NCBI GenBank assembly: GCA_963774765.1
Contig: CAVZGP010000009.1
Coordinates: forward strand, 868,001 to 932,000
Source of the DNA: Sva-07 sp963774765
GTDB taxonomy: Bacteria; Actinomycetota; Acidimicrobiia; Acidimicrobiales; Ilumatobacteraceae
Direction of reading: 5' to 3'
DNA length: 64,000 nt
Below, in pieces: positions 43,232 through 51,724 of this stretch. The first letter of the stretch is position 1. Each line of letters begins with the position of its first letter. The position numbers and the translations under genes were made by a program. The notes under the pieces are model-generated. The model worked only from the letters and a program-made list of their open reading frames with translations, did no database searches and was not told the DNA's origin.

Positions 43232-43676
43232 GTGCCGCCCGTGCTTGCCATCTTCCCCGTTGCCGAGAACTACGACCTGTATCGGATCCTCTACTTCGTG
43301 CACCTGCTGTCGGCGATCGTCGCGTTTCGGGCCGTTGTTCCTGTACCCGCGCCTCCAACGAGCGGGGGCGACCGCAGAAGTCGCCCGCCTGCACATGCGA
43401 CTGGTGTTCCCGGCGCTCGTGCTGCTGTGGGTTGCCGGGATGGGCATGGCTGGGGTCGGCAAGATCAGCCTCGCCGGTACTCCGTTCGTCACGGCGGCGA
43501 TCGTGTTGTGGCTCGCCGCACTCGCCATCAGTTGGTTCATGATCCGTCCCGCGCTCACCGAGACCGGCGACGACACCCGCAAGATCATGGCTGCCGGCAT
43601 CGGCATCACCCATGTGATTCTGGTGGTGTCGCTGTACCTGATGATCTTCAAGCCGGGCGGCTACGAGTTCAACTGA
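43232..43676 (+). CDS. DUF2269-like membrane protein (one frameshift)
   Basis: About 147 residues from GTG 43232 (GTG 43241 also possible), divergent from miaB. Segments: YRILYFVHLLSAIVAF, then after a frame break near 43330 GPLFLYPRLQRAGATAE, LVFPALVLLWVAGMGMAG, GTPFVTAAIVLWLAALAISW and AGIGITHVILVVSLYLMIFK. Four membrane helices with the early YxxxFVHLLSAIVAFG motif are typical of DUF2269 proteins, whose function is unknown. Confidence 0.72.
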
Positions 43677-43687
43677 ATCCGACTCAC

Positions 43688-44119
43688 TCAACCGCCGCCC
43701 ATGATGAGGCGGCCGTCGTCGTCGAGTCGGGCGTACGGATTGTGGGCGAGCTCCCAGAGATGCCCGTCCGGGTCAGCGACGTAGGACGAGTACCCACCCC
43801 AGAACGCCTTGTGTGGCTCGACGACGGACGTGGCGCCACAGGCGATCCATTCGGCGAATACCGCGTCGACCTCGGCGGTTGACCCGAGGTTCATCGCCAG
43901 TGTGACGCCACGGAACCCGGAGCCCTCGGCGGGCACCTGTGCGTCGTCGGCGAGCGCCGACCACTCGTAGAGCCCGAACACCGGCCCGATGGTGTCGAAG
44001 AACGTGATCGTGGGTTCAGAGTTCGATCGTGTCCAGCCCAGCGATTCGTAGAACGCAGTCGACCTTGCGAGGTCGGCGACGCCGAACGTGACAATCGAGA
44101 TGCGGTTGGGGACGGTCAT
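43688..44119 (-). CDS. Glyoxalase/bleomycin-resistance (VOC) family protein
   Basis: 143 residues. The VOC fold: ISIVTFGVADLARSTAFYES near residue 8, the second half YSSYVADPDGHLWELAHNPY near residue 110 with the usual metal-site DPDGHLWEL. Such proteins are small metal enzymes or antibiotic binders; this one has no diagnostic substrate residue. It occupies the place where recX is often found downstream of recA, but is unrelated to recX. Confidence 0.88.
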   Translation of the reverse strand: MTVPNRISIVTFGVADLARSTAFYESLGWTRSNSEPTITFFDTIGPVFGLYEWSALADDAQVPAEGSGFRGVTLAMNLGSTAEVDAVFAEWIACGATSVVEPHKAFWGGYSSYVADPDGHLWELAHNPYARLDDDGRLIMGGG

Positions 44120-44193
44120 GTTGGCCTCCTGGGTTGGCGTTCCATCATGACCGAACCCGACCGCTGCGCGCTCAGCCGGCGTCCGGTCGAGGT

Positions 44194-46344
44194 TCAGCCG
44201 AGGTCGATCGGGGCCTCGTCGGCCTCGGTGAACTCTTCGGCCACATCGGTCACCTCGGGTTCGTCGGACTGCTTGAGCCCCGACACCGTCAGCACCTTGT
44301 CGCTGATCTCCATCATCACCTCGGGGTTCTGCTTGAGATAGTCCTTGGCCTTCTCGCGACCCTGACCGAGCTGTTCGCCTTCGTAGGTGAACCAGGCGCC
44401 CGACTTCTTGACGATGCCGAGGTCGACTGACAGGTCGATCAACGAGCCCTCACGGCTGATGCCCTGGCCGTACATGATGTCGAACTCGGCCTGACGGAAC
44501 GGGGGCGACACCTTGTTCTTGACGACCTTGACCCGGGTGCGGTTGCCCACCACTTCGGCGCCGTCCTTCAACGACTCGATGCGGCGGATGTCGAGACGCA
44601 CCGACGAGTAGAACTTCAGCGCCCGACCACCCGGGGTGGTCTCAGGAGAGTTGTGCACCATCACACCGTCGACGAAGTAGTTGTGCGTCCCACTGACCTC
44701 GATGTCGAACCGGTGCATCGAGCGCGTGGGCGGCTTGACGGTGATCGAGGTGATCGGCATCGGCATCAAGACCTGGCGGGGCTCGGAAAATGTCGGTTCG
44801 ACCTCGAAGCGGCCCTGATAGGCAGGCAGCAGCTTGTACTGCATCGACGGATGGATGAACGGCGCGATCAACGCGTGCAACTTCGCCGTCTCGGCCGTCG
44901 GGAACTGAAGGACTACCATCTGTCGGGCCCCCCGAACGGTGAGCTTGGCTTCGATGCCCCACGTGTCGGCGAGGTAGTCGCGCAGGCGGCGCTGCGAATC
45001 GACCGAAAAGGCCTGGACGCAGATCTCGCTGCGACCGCTCCCGCCGTCGGTACGGGCCTGGAGGCCCTTGGACCGCAGAGCGAAGGAGCCGTCGTCCATG
45101 TACCAGACCGCCAGCGACAGCGGGGTGAGCCGCTTGAGGTAGTCCTCGCTGAGAACCTTCTTGCCGCCGAGGTACACCGACTCGCGCAGTTCGGCGAGTT
45201 CGGGCAACGGTTGCAGGTCGTGGAACACAGCGCCCTTGGCGTTGGTCGTGCGACACACGTCGACATTCGCGAACATCGACGCCTTCCAGTCGCGCGTACT
45301 CGGCCTGCTTGTCGCTGTGTCCCCAACGGAAGCGAGCACCATTGCCGCTACGAGTCGGCGACAAGGAGCCATCTCCCATCAAGCCACCCAGGAGCACCTG
45401 CCACTGCGTATCACTCAACAGCTGGGCCACGGACTGCATGACCCGGTCGCCAGCGATGAGTTCGCCGGCGGGACGCCAGCCTCCTGGCGTGGAGATCATG
45501 TGGTTCTCGGTGGCGGCGAACTGGGCGCGACCGTTGCCGCTCCCCCGCTCGACGGTGAACTGCAAGAAGCGCTCGGCGACGCCGTTGTCGAACCAATTGG
45601 TGATCGGCTTGGCGACGATCTCACCCTTGTCGAAGTCGTAGGTCGCGACCTCGACCGGCAGCTTCTGATTGACGATCTTGCCGATCTTCTCCTGGCTGCC
45701 GTCGGCCAACGTGATCCGGGTGTCAGAAGAAAAGCACCCGAACATCACGCCGATTTCTCGCGGAGCTGGTTGATGAAGATCACGATCGTATTGGTCTTGT
45801 TGATGTTGCCCGTGAGCTTGCGCAACGCCTGGCTCATCAGACGGGCCTGGAGGCCGACGTGGGTGTCGCCCATCTCGCCTTCGATCTCGGCGCGGGGTGT
45901 GAGCGCCGCGACCGAGTCGACCACGATGACGTCGACGGCACCCGAGCGGGTGAGCATGTCGCAGATCTCGAGCGCCTGCTCGCCGGTGTCGGGCTGGGAG
46001 ATCAGCAGCTGGTCGACGTCGACACCGATCGCCCGGGCGTACACCGGATCCATCGCGTGCTCAGCGTCGATGTAGGCGCACACACCACCGTTGCGCTGGG
46101 CTTCGGCCACGACGTGCATGGCGAGTGTGGACTTGCCCGACGACTCCGGACCATAGATCTCGGTGATGCGACCACGGGGCAGACCGCCCACACCGAGGGC
46201 CAGGTCGAGCGCCAACGCGCCGGTCGGCACGACCTCGATGGCCATGTTGGTGCGCTCGCCCATCTTCATGATGGCGCCCTTGCCGAACTGCTTGTCGATC
46301 TGGGCCAGCGCCATCTCGAGTGCCTTGTCACGGTCGTTGCTCAT
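44194..46344 (-). CDS. recA: RecA recombinase precursor with an internal intein (two frameshifts)
   Basis: Extein RecA is about 350 residues. N-part from ATG 46344: ALAQIDKQFGKGAIM, ITEIYGPESSGKSTLAMHVV (Walker A), CAYIDAEHAMDP, VIVVDSVAALTPRAEIEGEM (Walker B), TIVIFINQLREKIGVMFG. The intein interrupts after that glycine; the C-part resumes SPETTPGGRALKFYSSVRLD, then QAEFDIMYGQGISREGSLID and the acidic tail. A base is missing near 45749 and one is extra near 45262. RecA repairs breaks and triggers LexA cleavage. The SOS box lies upstream at 46481. The intein is the most unusual feature. Confidence 0.95.
44650..45736 (-). mobile_element. RecA intein with LAGLIDADG homing endonuclease
   Basis: About 362 residues from Cys (45736-45734) to Asn (44652-44650). 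N-terminal splicing block CFSSDTRITLADGSQEKIG; a block-B-like TENHMISTPGGWRPAGEL; two endonuclease motifs, LLGGLMGDGSLSP and LAVWYMDDGSFAL, each with an acidic residue; C-terminal blocks HRFDIEVSGTHNYFVDGVMV followed by HN, then the +1 extein serine. Splicing would leave IGVMFG-SPETT, an intact RecA loop. The insertion site appears to match the RecA-b position of mycobacterial inteins such as that of M. leprae. Both endonuclease acidic residues are kept, so it may still be active. Confidence 0.95.
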
Positions 46345-46469
46345 GGTGTTCTCGCTTTCGTGGTGCGGCGGGCGAACCCGGTGCGGTTGGTGATGTGCAC
46401 CGTAGAGAGGGGGTGTCACAGAGTTGATCAGGGTGGCTGCTCGGGTCGCTCGGGCGACCGAATGACACG

Positions 46470-46499
46470 ACTGTAGTCAACGAACAGTCGTTCGGTCAA
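46470..46499 (-). promoter_or_regulatory. recA promoter with LexA box in the spacer
   Basis: On the minus strand: -35 TTGACC (46494-46499) and -10 TACAGT (46470-46475), spacing 18. The box CGAACAGTCGTTCG (46481-46494, on the plus strand as written) fills the spacer, so LexA would cover the promoter. A half-site CGAACGACT lies further up at 46512-46520. A leader of about 120 bases separates it from the ATG at 46344. Confidence 0.85.
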
Positions 46500-46550
46500 G
46501 CATCCACCGAGCGAACGACTGCCGAGGGCGCCGAGAGCACGACGCGCAGG

Positions 46551-47003
46551 TCAGTGGCCCAGATCGGACGCCGAGTCCGAGTCCGAATCGACATCGGCGT
46601 CCGGCGTGATGTCGCCGACGATCTCGAAGTCGTCGGGTTCCGGCGGTCGCAGCAGAATGTCGATCGCCTGCCACATGCAGTACGCGGGGCCGTACGTGAA
46701 GAAGGGCAGGACCACGGCCAGCACCGCGAGCACGATGAACATCGGTACGACGTTCACCTCCGGCCACGTGACCGCGACCATGCCACCGAGGATCAACATC
46801 AGCGGACCGAACGTGATCACCGCCGTAACCGCCGCGGCGCCCAGTTCGTAGCCGACATCGTCGCGTCGCCACCTGAGTCCACACGACTGGCAGTGCTCGG
46901 CCTTCTCGAACCATCCGGTGAAGAACGCACCCCTGCCACCGCACCAGGCGCAGTGACGAAATGCCCCTCGCAGGAGCATGCGTGGAAGTCCGGGACGCTT
47001 CAC
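46551..47003 (-). CDS. DUF983 membrane protein with zinc ribbon
   Basis: 150 residues. The zinc ribbon has two pairs, HCAWCGGRGAFFTGWF and HCQSCGLRW, followed by two membrane helices (AAVTAVITFGPLMLILGGMV and MFIVLAVLAVVLPFFTYG) and the conserved WQAIDILLRPPEPDDFE. The C-terminal tail is very acidic (DADVDSDSDSASDLG). The family is common in actinobacteria and proteobacteria; its function is not established. It lies upstream of recA on the same strand. Confidence 0.85.
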   Translation of the reverse strand: MKRPGLPRMLLRGAFRHCAWCGGRGAFFTGWFEKAEHCQSCGLRWRRDDVGYELGAAAVTAVITFGPLMLILGGMVAVTWPEVNVVPMFIVLAVLAVVLPFFTYGPAYCMWQAIDILLRPPEPDDFEIVGDITPDADVDSDSDSASDLGH

Positions 47004-47041
47004 GATTCAAGGTTACGCGCGAGATTTGCCAGACTCTCAAA

Positions 47042-47851
47042 ATGCGCAGATCGCTCGGGGGCCTGATGTTGATCGTGGCCGCCGCGCTGGTCGCGCTGTC
47101 CGTCGGGGTCTGGTGGCTCCAGCGCGTCGCATTCACGCCATCGAACGACTCGGCCATCGCGCAGTCGATCCTCGGCGACGAGGAGATCAGGGCACAAGTC
47201 GCCACGATCGTCGCCGGGGCCGATGCACCAGCGCTCAGCCAGTCCCCTGCCGAGCTTCGGGAGTTCATCGAGCAGATCGCCCGCATCCCCGAAGGCTCAG
47301 CCTTGATGAGCGACTTCATCAACGATGCGCATGGTCGACTCATCGGCGCCTTCGAGCGACGCGTCGTGATCACGGCGCAGGAGCAGGTGAGCATCGTGCG
47401 CAACGAACTCGTGGGCGAGGCCGCGCCGCTGACCCTCCCGGTCCAGCGGGTCGGGTCGATGGCGTTCCTCGACGAGTGGCTCGCATGGGTGGCGCTCGGC
47501 GCGTTCGGGATCGGTGTGCTCGTGGCAATCGCCGGGGTCTTCCTGCGCCCCGAGCGCGGCGAGGGAACCTTCGCGCTCGGCGTGTTCTTCGCCGCCACCG
47601 CAGGGTCGTTGGTGGTCTTCGGGTACCTCGTGCCGTTGGTGGTCCTGCCCGCGTTCTCCGACGACCCGTGGATGGGGTTGTTCCCCCGGCTCGCGAACCA
47701 CCACCGGAACCTGACGCTGCTGCTCGCCGTCGGGTGCCTGGTCGTCGCCGCCCTCATCGTGTTCGGCACGAGCAGCCGTCGGCAACGACGCCAGCACTCG
47801 ACACCGCTCAACGTCGGCCGCTACCGCGACGAACGCAGCTGGAGCCGCTGA
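47042..47851 (+). CDS. Membrane protein of unknown function
   Basis: 269 residues from ATG 47042; an upstream in-frame start at 46961 would overlap the divergent gene. A first membrane helix (LMLIVAAALVALSVGVWWL) is followed by an external region of about 110 residues (AIAQSILGDEEIRAQVATIV, ELREFIEQIARIPEGSALMS) and three more helices (WVALGAFGIGVLVAIAGVFL, FFAATAGSLVVFGYLVPLVV, LLLAVGCLVVAALIVFG). No motif is recognised. It is convergent with the next gene, the stops being adjacent. Confidence 0.65.
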   Translation: MRRSLGGLMLIVAAALVALSVGVWWLQRVAFTPSNDSAIAQSILGDEEIRAQVATIVAGADAPALSQSPAELREFIEQIARIPEGSALMSDFINDAHGRLIGAFERRVVITAQEQVSIVRNELVGEAAPLTLPVQRVGSMAFLDEWLAWVALGAFGIGVLVAIAGVFLRPERGEGTFALGVFFAATAGSLVVFGYLVPLVVLPAFSDDPWMGLFPRLANHHRNLTLLLAVGCLVVAALIVFGTSSRRQRRQHSTPLNVGRYRDERSWSR

Positions 47852-48235
47852 TCAGGTTCCGGTCAGTTCTGCCAGTTGACGCTGGTAGCTCGCGAGATCG
47901 AAATAGTCGCGCCACAGCGAAATCAGGCCCTCATCATCGACCTCGAAGACGCCGGCGATCGGGAGTTCCAGCCATCCATCGCCGATCTGGAATCGGTCGA
48001 CGCGCTCATTGAAGACGACATTGCCCACCTCGTGCTGGCGCACGATCACCCAGTCGACCTCGTTCGCACTCCCGAGGAACATCTCCAACGTGGCGACCAT
48101 CGCATCGCGCCCGACGATCGGCTGCATCGGCATGTTCTCGTAGGAGATCGACGGCGCGGCCAGCGCCGCTGCCGCGTCGATGTCCTTGTGCTCGATGGCT
48201 TCGATGAACGAGGCGACGATCTCCGATGGCGACAT
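47852..48235 (-). CDS. SnoaL-like / limonene-1,2-epoxide hydrolase family protein
   Basis: 127 residues from ATG 48235. The NTF2-like fold is shown by EIVASFIEAIEHKDIDAAAA at the start, a middle MVATLEMFLGSANEVDWVIV, and a C-terminal VFEVDDEGLISLWRDYFDLA with the acidic pair conserved in this family. True limonene epoxide hydrolase uses a D-R-D triad; the visible VDRFQIGDG and LWRDYFD are compatible, but substrate is unknown. Confidence 0.8.
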   Translation of the reverse strand: MSPSEIVASFIEAIEHKDIDAAAALAAPSISYENMPMQPIVGRDAMVATLEMFLGSANEVDWVIVRQHEVGNVVFNERVDRFQIGDGWLELPIAGVFEVDDEGLISLWRDYFDLASYQRQLAELTGT

Positions 48236-48271
48236 GCGCACCGATGGTAGCGATCCGCTCCACCCCCCTCG

Positions 48272-48318
48272 TTCTCGTGAACTCGTGCGGGAATAGTTCC
48301 CGCACGAGTTCACGAGAA
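48272..48318. repeat. Palindrome family B, copy 1
   Basis: Perfect 22-bp arms (left begins TTCTCGTGAACTCG, ending CGGGAA) at 48272-48293 and 48297-48318, loop TAG. The arms share 20 or more bases with the copy at 57422. It lies between two divergent genes. Confidence 0.9.
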
Positions 48319-48394
48319 GCTGCTGCGTTTCGTGGCGAGCGCTGCGATCCGTACGATCGCGTTCGACGAATTCGGGACCTGAGGAGGCCACGCG

Positions 48395-49619
48395 ATGTTC
48401 CAATGGAGTGACGAGCACCAGATGATCCGCGACGCGGTGAGGCGCTTCGTCGACGACGAGATCCGGCCCCACGTCGACGAGCTCGAACACGGCGATCTGC
48501 CGCCGTACGACATCCTGCGCAAGCTGTTCGCCACGTTCGGCATGGACTCGATGGCCCGCGAGAGCTTCGCCAAGGGCATCGAGCGCGAGAAGGCGATGGC
48601 CGCCGGGGAAGACGTCCCCGAGAAGAAGTCCGGCGGTGACGGCGGCGGGATGTCGCTGATTCCGATCATCGAGCTGTGCCGGGTGTGTCCTGGCATGGTG
48701 ACCGCGATGGGCGTGTCGATGGGGCTCACGTCGGCGGCGATCATGTCGAAGGGCACGATCGCGCAGAAGGAGCGCTGGGCGCTCGACCTGCTGACGATGG
48801 ACAAGGTCGGTGCGTGGGCGATCACCGAACCCGGCACTGGCTCCGACGCGTTCGGCTCGATGAAGCTCGACGGCGCGCCGCGACGGCGACGAGTACCTGC
48901 TGAACGGGTCGAAGACGTTCATCACCAACGGCCCGTACGCCGACACGATCGTGTTCATCTGCAAGCTCGACGAGGGCGAGACACCCCCCGACCGAGCGCA
49001 AGGTGCTCTCGTTCGTGCTCGACCGGGGCATGCCCGGTTTCGAGCAGTCCAAGCCGCTGCGCAAGATGGGGATGCACTCCTCGCCCACCGGCGAACTGTT
49101 CCTCGACGACGTCCGCGTCGGGCGTGACCGCCTGATCGGCGAGACCGAGGACCTTCCCGCGGCGGACGCGACGGCGCGAAGGCGACGTTTCAGCAGGAGC
49201 GTTCCGGCGTGGCCGCGATGGCGCTCGGGATCATCGAGGAGTGCCTGGAGCTGAGCGTGCAGTACGCGAAGGACCGCGTGCAGTTCGGCAAGCCGATCGG
49301 CGAGTTCCAGCTGATCCAGGACAAGCTCGCCCGGATGGAGGTCGCCCGAATGAACGTGCAGAACCTGGTGTTCCGCACGATGGAGATGGGGGCCGCAGGC
49401 GTGAGCATGACGCTCGCCGAGGCCTCGGCGATGAAGCTCTACTCTGCCCGTGCCGCCACCGAGGTGGCGCTCGAGGCGGTGCAGCTCTTCGGCGGCAACG
49501 GCTACATGAGCGAGTTCCGCGTGGAGCAGCTCGCCCGCGACGCCAAGGTGCTGCAGATCTACGCCGGCACCGACGAGATCCAGATCACCCACATCGCCAA
49601 GGACCTCCTGCGCGGGTGA
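48395..49619 (+). CDS. Acyl-CoA dehydrogenase family protein (three frameshifts)
   Basis: Composite ~407 residues. N-terminal helices (WSDEHQMIRDAVRRFVDDEI), the FAD/substrate site GAWAITEPGTGSDAFGSMK, then DEYLLNGSKTFITNGPYADT, the beta domain with MGMHSSPTGELFLDDVRVG, and C-terminal helices QQERSGVAAMALGIIEECLE, YAKDRVQFGKPIGEFQLIQ, AVQLFGGNGYMSEFRVEQLA and LQIYAGTDEIQITHIAKDLL (the last near the catalytic base region). Frame breaks lie near 48880, 48985 (a run of six C) and 49160. It oxidises a fatty acyl-CoA using FAD. Confidence 0.92.
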
Positions 49620-49628
49620 GAATTTCAA

Positions 49629-49645
49629 CAGGGGTCTGACCCCTG
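49629..49645. repeat. Palindrome family C, copy 2
   Basis: CAGGGGTCTGACCCCTG, identical in its 17-base core to the copy at 19781, followed by GGTGCAATCG. It lies ten bases after the dehydrogenase stop. Confidence 0.75.
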
Positions 49646-49660
49646 GTGCAATCGACGTCG

Positions 49661-49786
49661 CTCCGGTGGCGGTCGCGCAGGCAACGCTTGTAGAGCTTGC
49701 CGGTCGGGAGCCGCGGCAACTCCGGGTCGTGGTCGATTCGAGCGCGGGCACCTGTACGTGAAGAGGTGGTCGGTGAAGAGGTGGTC
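49661..49786 (-). pseudogene. Acyl-CoA synthetase 3'-end remnant
   Basis: On the minus strand one reads the conserved C-terminal motif of AMP-forming acyl-CoA ligases: IDHDPELPRLPTGKLYKRCL (49680-49740 region), whose lysine-rich TGKLYKR is diagnostic. The rest of the ligase is absent. Two head-to-tail copies of a 15-base unit (GTGAAGAGGTGGTC) lie next to it at 49758-49786, giving DHLFTDHLFT in that frame. Palindrome C adjoins the 3' end. A decayed gene is the simplest reading. Confidence 0.5.
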
Positions 49787-49864
49787 CTGGCAGAACCGCG
49801 TGCCGCGATCCGGATGCTGTGCGGCACGGCGACCTCGCCACGGAGCGGTTCGGGTCCCGTGCCC

Positions 49865-50329
49865 TCAGTCAGGGGGTGGTGGGAGCGCGCCGGCGTCCAC
49901 CGAGCCGGCGGCGTCCACGTCGCGGTGCGCGGTCTGCAGCCGCTTCCAGATGACATCGTCGAAGGCGAACATGGCGACGGGGAACAGCTCGGTCTCCTCC
50001 GCCTCGATGTGCGCGGCGAGCGCGAAATAGTCGCGCCGGTCGAACGTTCCGGCCGTGAGCGCTTCTCGAAGAGCTCGGTGCTCGCCTTCCAGTGCCTCAG
50101 CCGTGTCGACCGACAGGTCGCCGACCGCCTGGAGCAACGGGTAGAGACCGGTCTCCTCCTTGGTCACGTGGATGTCGAGCTGGTGCAACAGCTGATCGCG
50201 GACCGACGTGTCCGTAACGTTGTGACGGGCGGCCTCGGCGAGCTGCCACCCGAGCGAGAGAATGGTCTCGTGCTCGGCGGCGAGTTCGGCAATGGCGGGC
50301 AACTCGTGGCATCCGCAGTGATCACACAT
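49865..50329 (-). CDS. Hemerythrin-like (HHE cation-binding) protein
   Basis: 154 residues from ATG 50329. It starts MCDHCGCHELP, then histidine/glutamate-rich helices: LAAEHETILSLGWQL, LDIHVTKEETGLYPLL, LEGEHRALREAL, LAAHIEAEETELFPVAMFAF. The spacing of histidines and acidic residues fits a two-iron site of a four-helix hemerythrin domain. A short N-terminal cysteine motif may add a metal site. Its role may be oxygen or nitric oxide sensing or iron handling; not certain. Confidence 0.88.
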   Translation of the reverse strand: MCDHCGCHELPAIAELAAEHETILSLGWQLAEAARHNVTDTSVRDQLLHQLDIHVTKEETGLYPLLQAVGDLSVDTAEALEGEHRALREALTAGTFDRRDYFALAAHIEAEETELFPVAMFAFDDVIWKRLQTAHRDVDAAGSVDAGALPPPPD

Positions 50330-50354
50330 GGCCTTCTGCTCCCGGATCAGGTGC

Positions 50355-50484
50355 GCTCGATTGCCTGTGATCGTCGTGCTTGCCCTGGGATTCGAACCCA
50401 GAACCAATGGATGAAGAGCGGCTCGATTGCCTGTGATCGTCGTGCTTCCCCTGGGATTCGAACCCAGAACCAATGGATTAAGAG
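50355..50484. repeat. Tandem duplication of 64 bp covering the tRNA-Lys 3' half
   Basis: Two copies at 50355-50418 and 50421-50484, period 66, differing at two bases. Each holds 24 bases of downstream flank (GCTCGATTGCCTGTGATCG) and about 40 bases of the tRNA's 3' side up to the anticodon loop. Only the second belongs to the intact tRNA; the first is a non-functional half. Confidence 0.85.
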
Positions 50485-50514
50485 TCCACTGCTCTGCCAT
50501 TGAGCTAGAGAAGC
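50443..50514 (-). tRNA. tRNA-Lys (anticodon CTT)
   Basis: On the minus strand the molecule begins GCTTCTCTAGCTCAATGGC. The 7-bp acceptor stem has one G-T pair; the anticodon stem GTGGA/TCCAT holds loop CTCTTAA, anticodon CTT; the T-arm is CTGGGTTCGAATCCCAG; discriminator A; no CCA encoded. Confidence 0.94.
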
Positions 50515-50576
50515 TTGCGGCGAGAAAGGGTACCGAGCGAATGCTCGCCCGACACCCTCTCAACGCCTGCGTTTGG

Positions 50577-50650
50577 GGTGGCCAAGGGGACTTGAACCCC
50601 CAACCGCCAGGATCACAACCTGGTGCTCTACCTGTTGAGCTATGACCACC
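50577..50650 (-). tRNA. tRNA-His (anticodon GTG)
   Basis: On the minus strand the molecule begins G(-1)GTGGTCATAGCTC. The anticodon arm is CCAGG-TTGTGAT-CCTGG, anticodon GTG. The extra G at the 5' end and the C discriminator (pairing G-1:C73) are the usual histidine identity marks. It lies 62 bases upstream of tRNA-Lys on the same strand. Confidence 0.94.
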
Positions 50651-50710
50651 ATGTGGGCGAACAGTCTGCCAGGTCGGACTGCGATCGCCACCAGCGATTC
50701 GCGTCGGGTC

Positions 50711-51721
50711 TCACGAGCCAGGGACGAGCGCGACCTTGCCGGCGATCTTGCGGTCGGCGAGGTCGCGCAGGGCCCGAGCGGCGTCGGCCAGCGGGTACGC
50801 AACGGGCTCGACCGGGTCGAGGTCGCCGGCCGCAATTCGGTCGACCACCTCGGCCAGCAGCGCCCGATTGGCATCGCCGTTGCGACCGACCCAGGCGCCC
50901 CAGTCGACGCCGGTGACGCGGCGATTGCGCAGAAGTACCTGGTTGGCCGCCAGCTTCGGGATTCCGGCGACGAAGCCGATCACGAGATACTGACCGTCCT
51001 CACCCAGTGCCCGAAGAGCCACCTCGCCGACCTCACCGCCGACAGGGTCGTACACGAGGTCGACGCCACCGCGGTCGACGCGGTCGTCGAAGGTTGCCGC
51101 GAACGCCTTGGCCGCGTCCTTGATCCCCGCGGGGTCGAGCGTCGAGTTGTCGATGGTGGCCAGGGCGCCGCGTGACTCGGCCAGCGCACGCTTCTCGGGC
51201 GTCGAGGCCGCAGCGATCACCCGTAGCCCGAGCGCGGCACCGATGTCGACCGCGGCGAGCCCAACGCCGCTGCCGGCACCGATCACGAGCATCGTGTCGC
51301 CGGCGGACGCGCCTGCCCGGACACGCAGCGCGTACCAGCCCGTCAGGTAGCTCTGCATGAAGGTTGCGGCCTGACCGTCGGTCAGCGCATCGGGGATCGC
51401 CACGAGCTGTCGGGGCGACGCCACGACTTCACTTGCGAAGCCGCCGAGGCCGAGGTTGGCGAACACCCGATCACCGATCGCCAGACCCTCGACATCATCG
51501 CCGAGTTCGGTGATGCGTCCCACCACCTCTCCCCCCGGCACGAACGGCACGGGTGGTTTGATCTGATATCGCCCCTCGACGAACAGTCCATCGACGAAGT
51601 TGACGCCCGCCGCGGCCACGGCGAGACGGACCTGGCCCGGCTGGAGAGCAAGTGCGTCGCGTTCGACCACGCGCAGATCCTCGATCGGACCGAACGCGGC
51701 ACACTCGACGACGGTGACCAT
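50711..51721 (-). CDS. NADPH:quinone oxidoreductase / zinc-free medium-chain dehydrogenase
   Basis: 336 residues. The medium-chain fold is seen as VECAAFGPIEDLRVVERDAL, AAAGVNFVDGLFVEGRYQIK (NF-D motif of quinone reductases), FVPGGEVVGRITELGDDVEG, and the nucleotide-binding TMLVIGAGSGVGLAAVDIGA. No structural or catalytic zinc cysteines are present, so it is of the quinone-oxidoreductase branch rather than a zinc alcohol dehydrogenase. It reduces quinones or enones with NADPH in the cytoplasm. Confidence 0.9.
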   Translation of the reverse strand: MVTVVECAAFGPIEDLRVVERDALALQPGQVRLAVAAAGVNFVDGLFVEGRYQIKPPVPFVPGGEVVGRITELGDDVEGLAIGDRVFANLGLGGFASEVVASPRQLVAIPDALTDGQAATFMQSYLTGWYALRVRAGASAGDTMLVIGAGSGVGLAAVDIGAALGLRVIAAASTPEKRALAESRGALATIDNSTLDPAGIKDAAKAFAATFDDRVDRGGVDLVYDPVGGEVGEVALRALGEDGQYLVIGFVAGIPKLAANQVLLRNRRVTGVDWGAWVGRNGDANRALLAEVVDRIAAGDLDPVEPVAYPLADAARALRDLADRKIAGKVALVPGS

Positions 51722-51724
51722 GCG

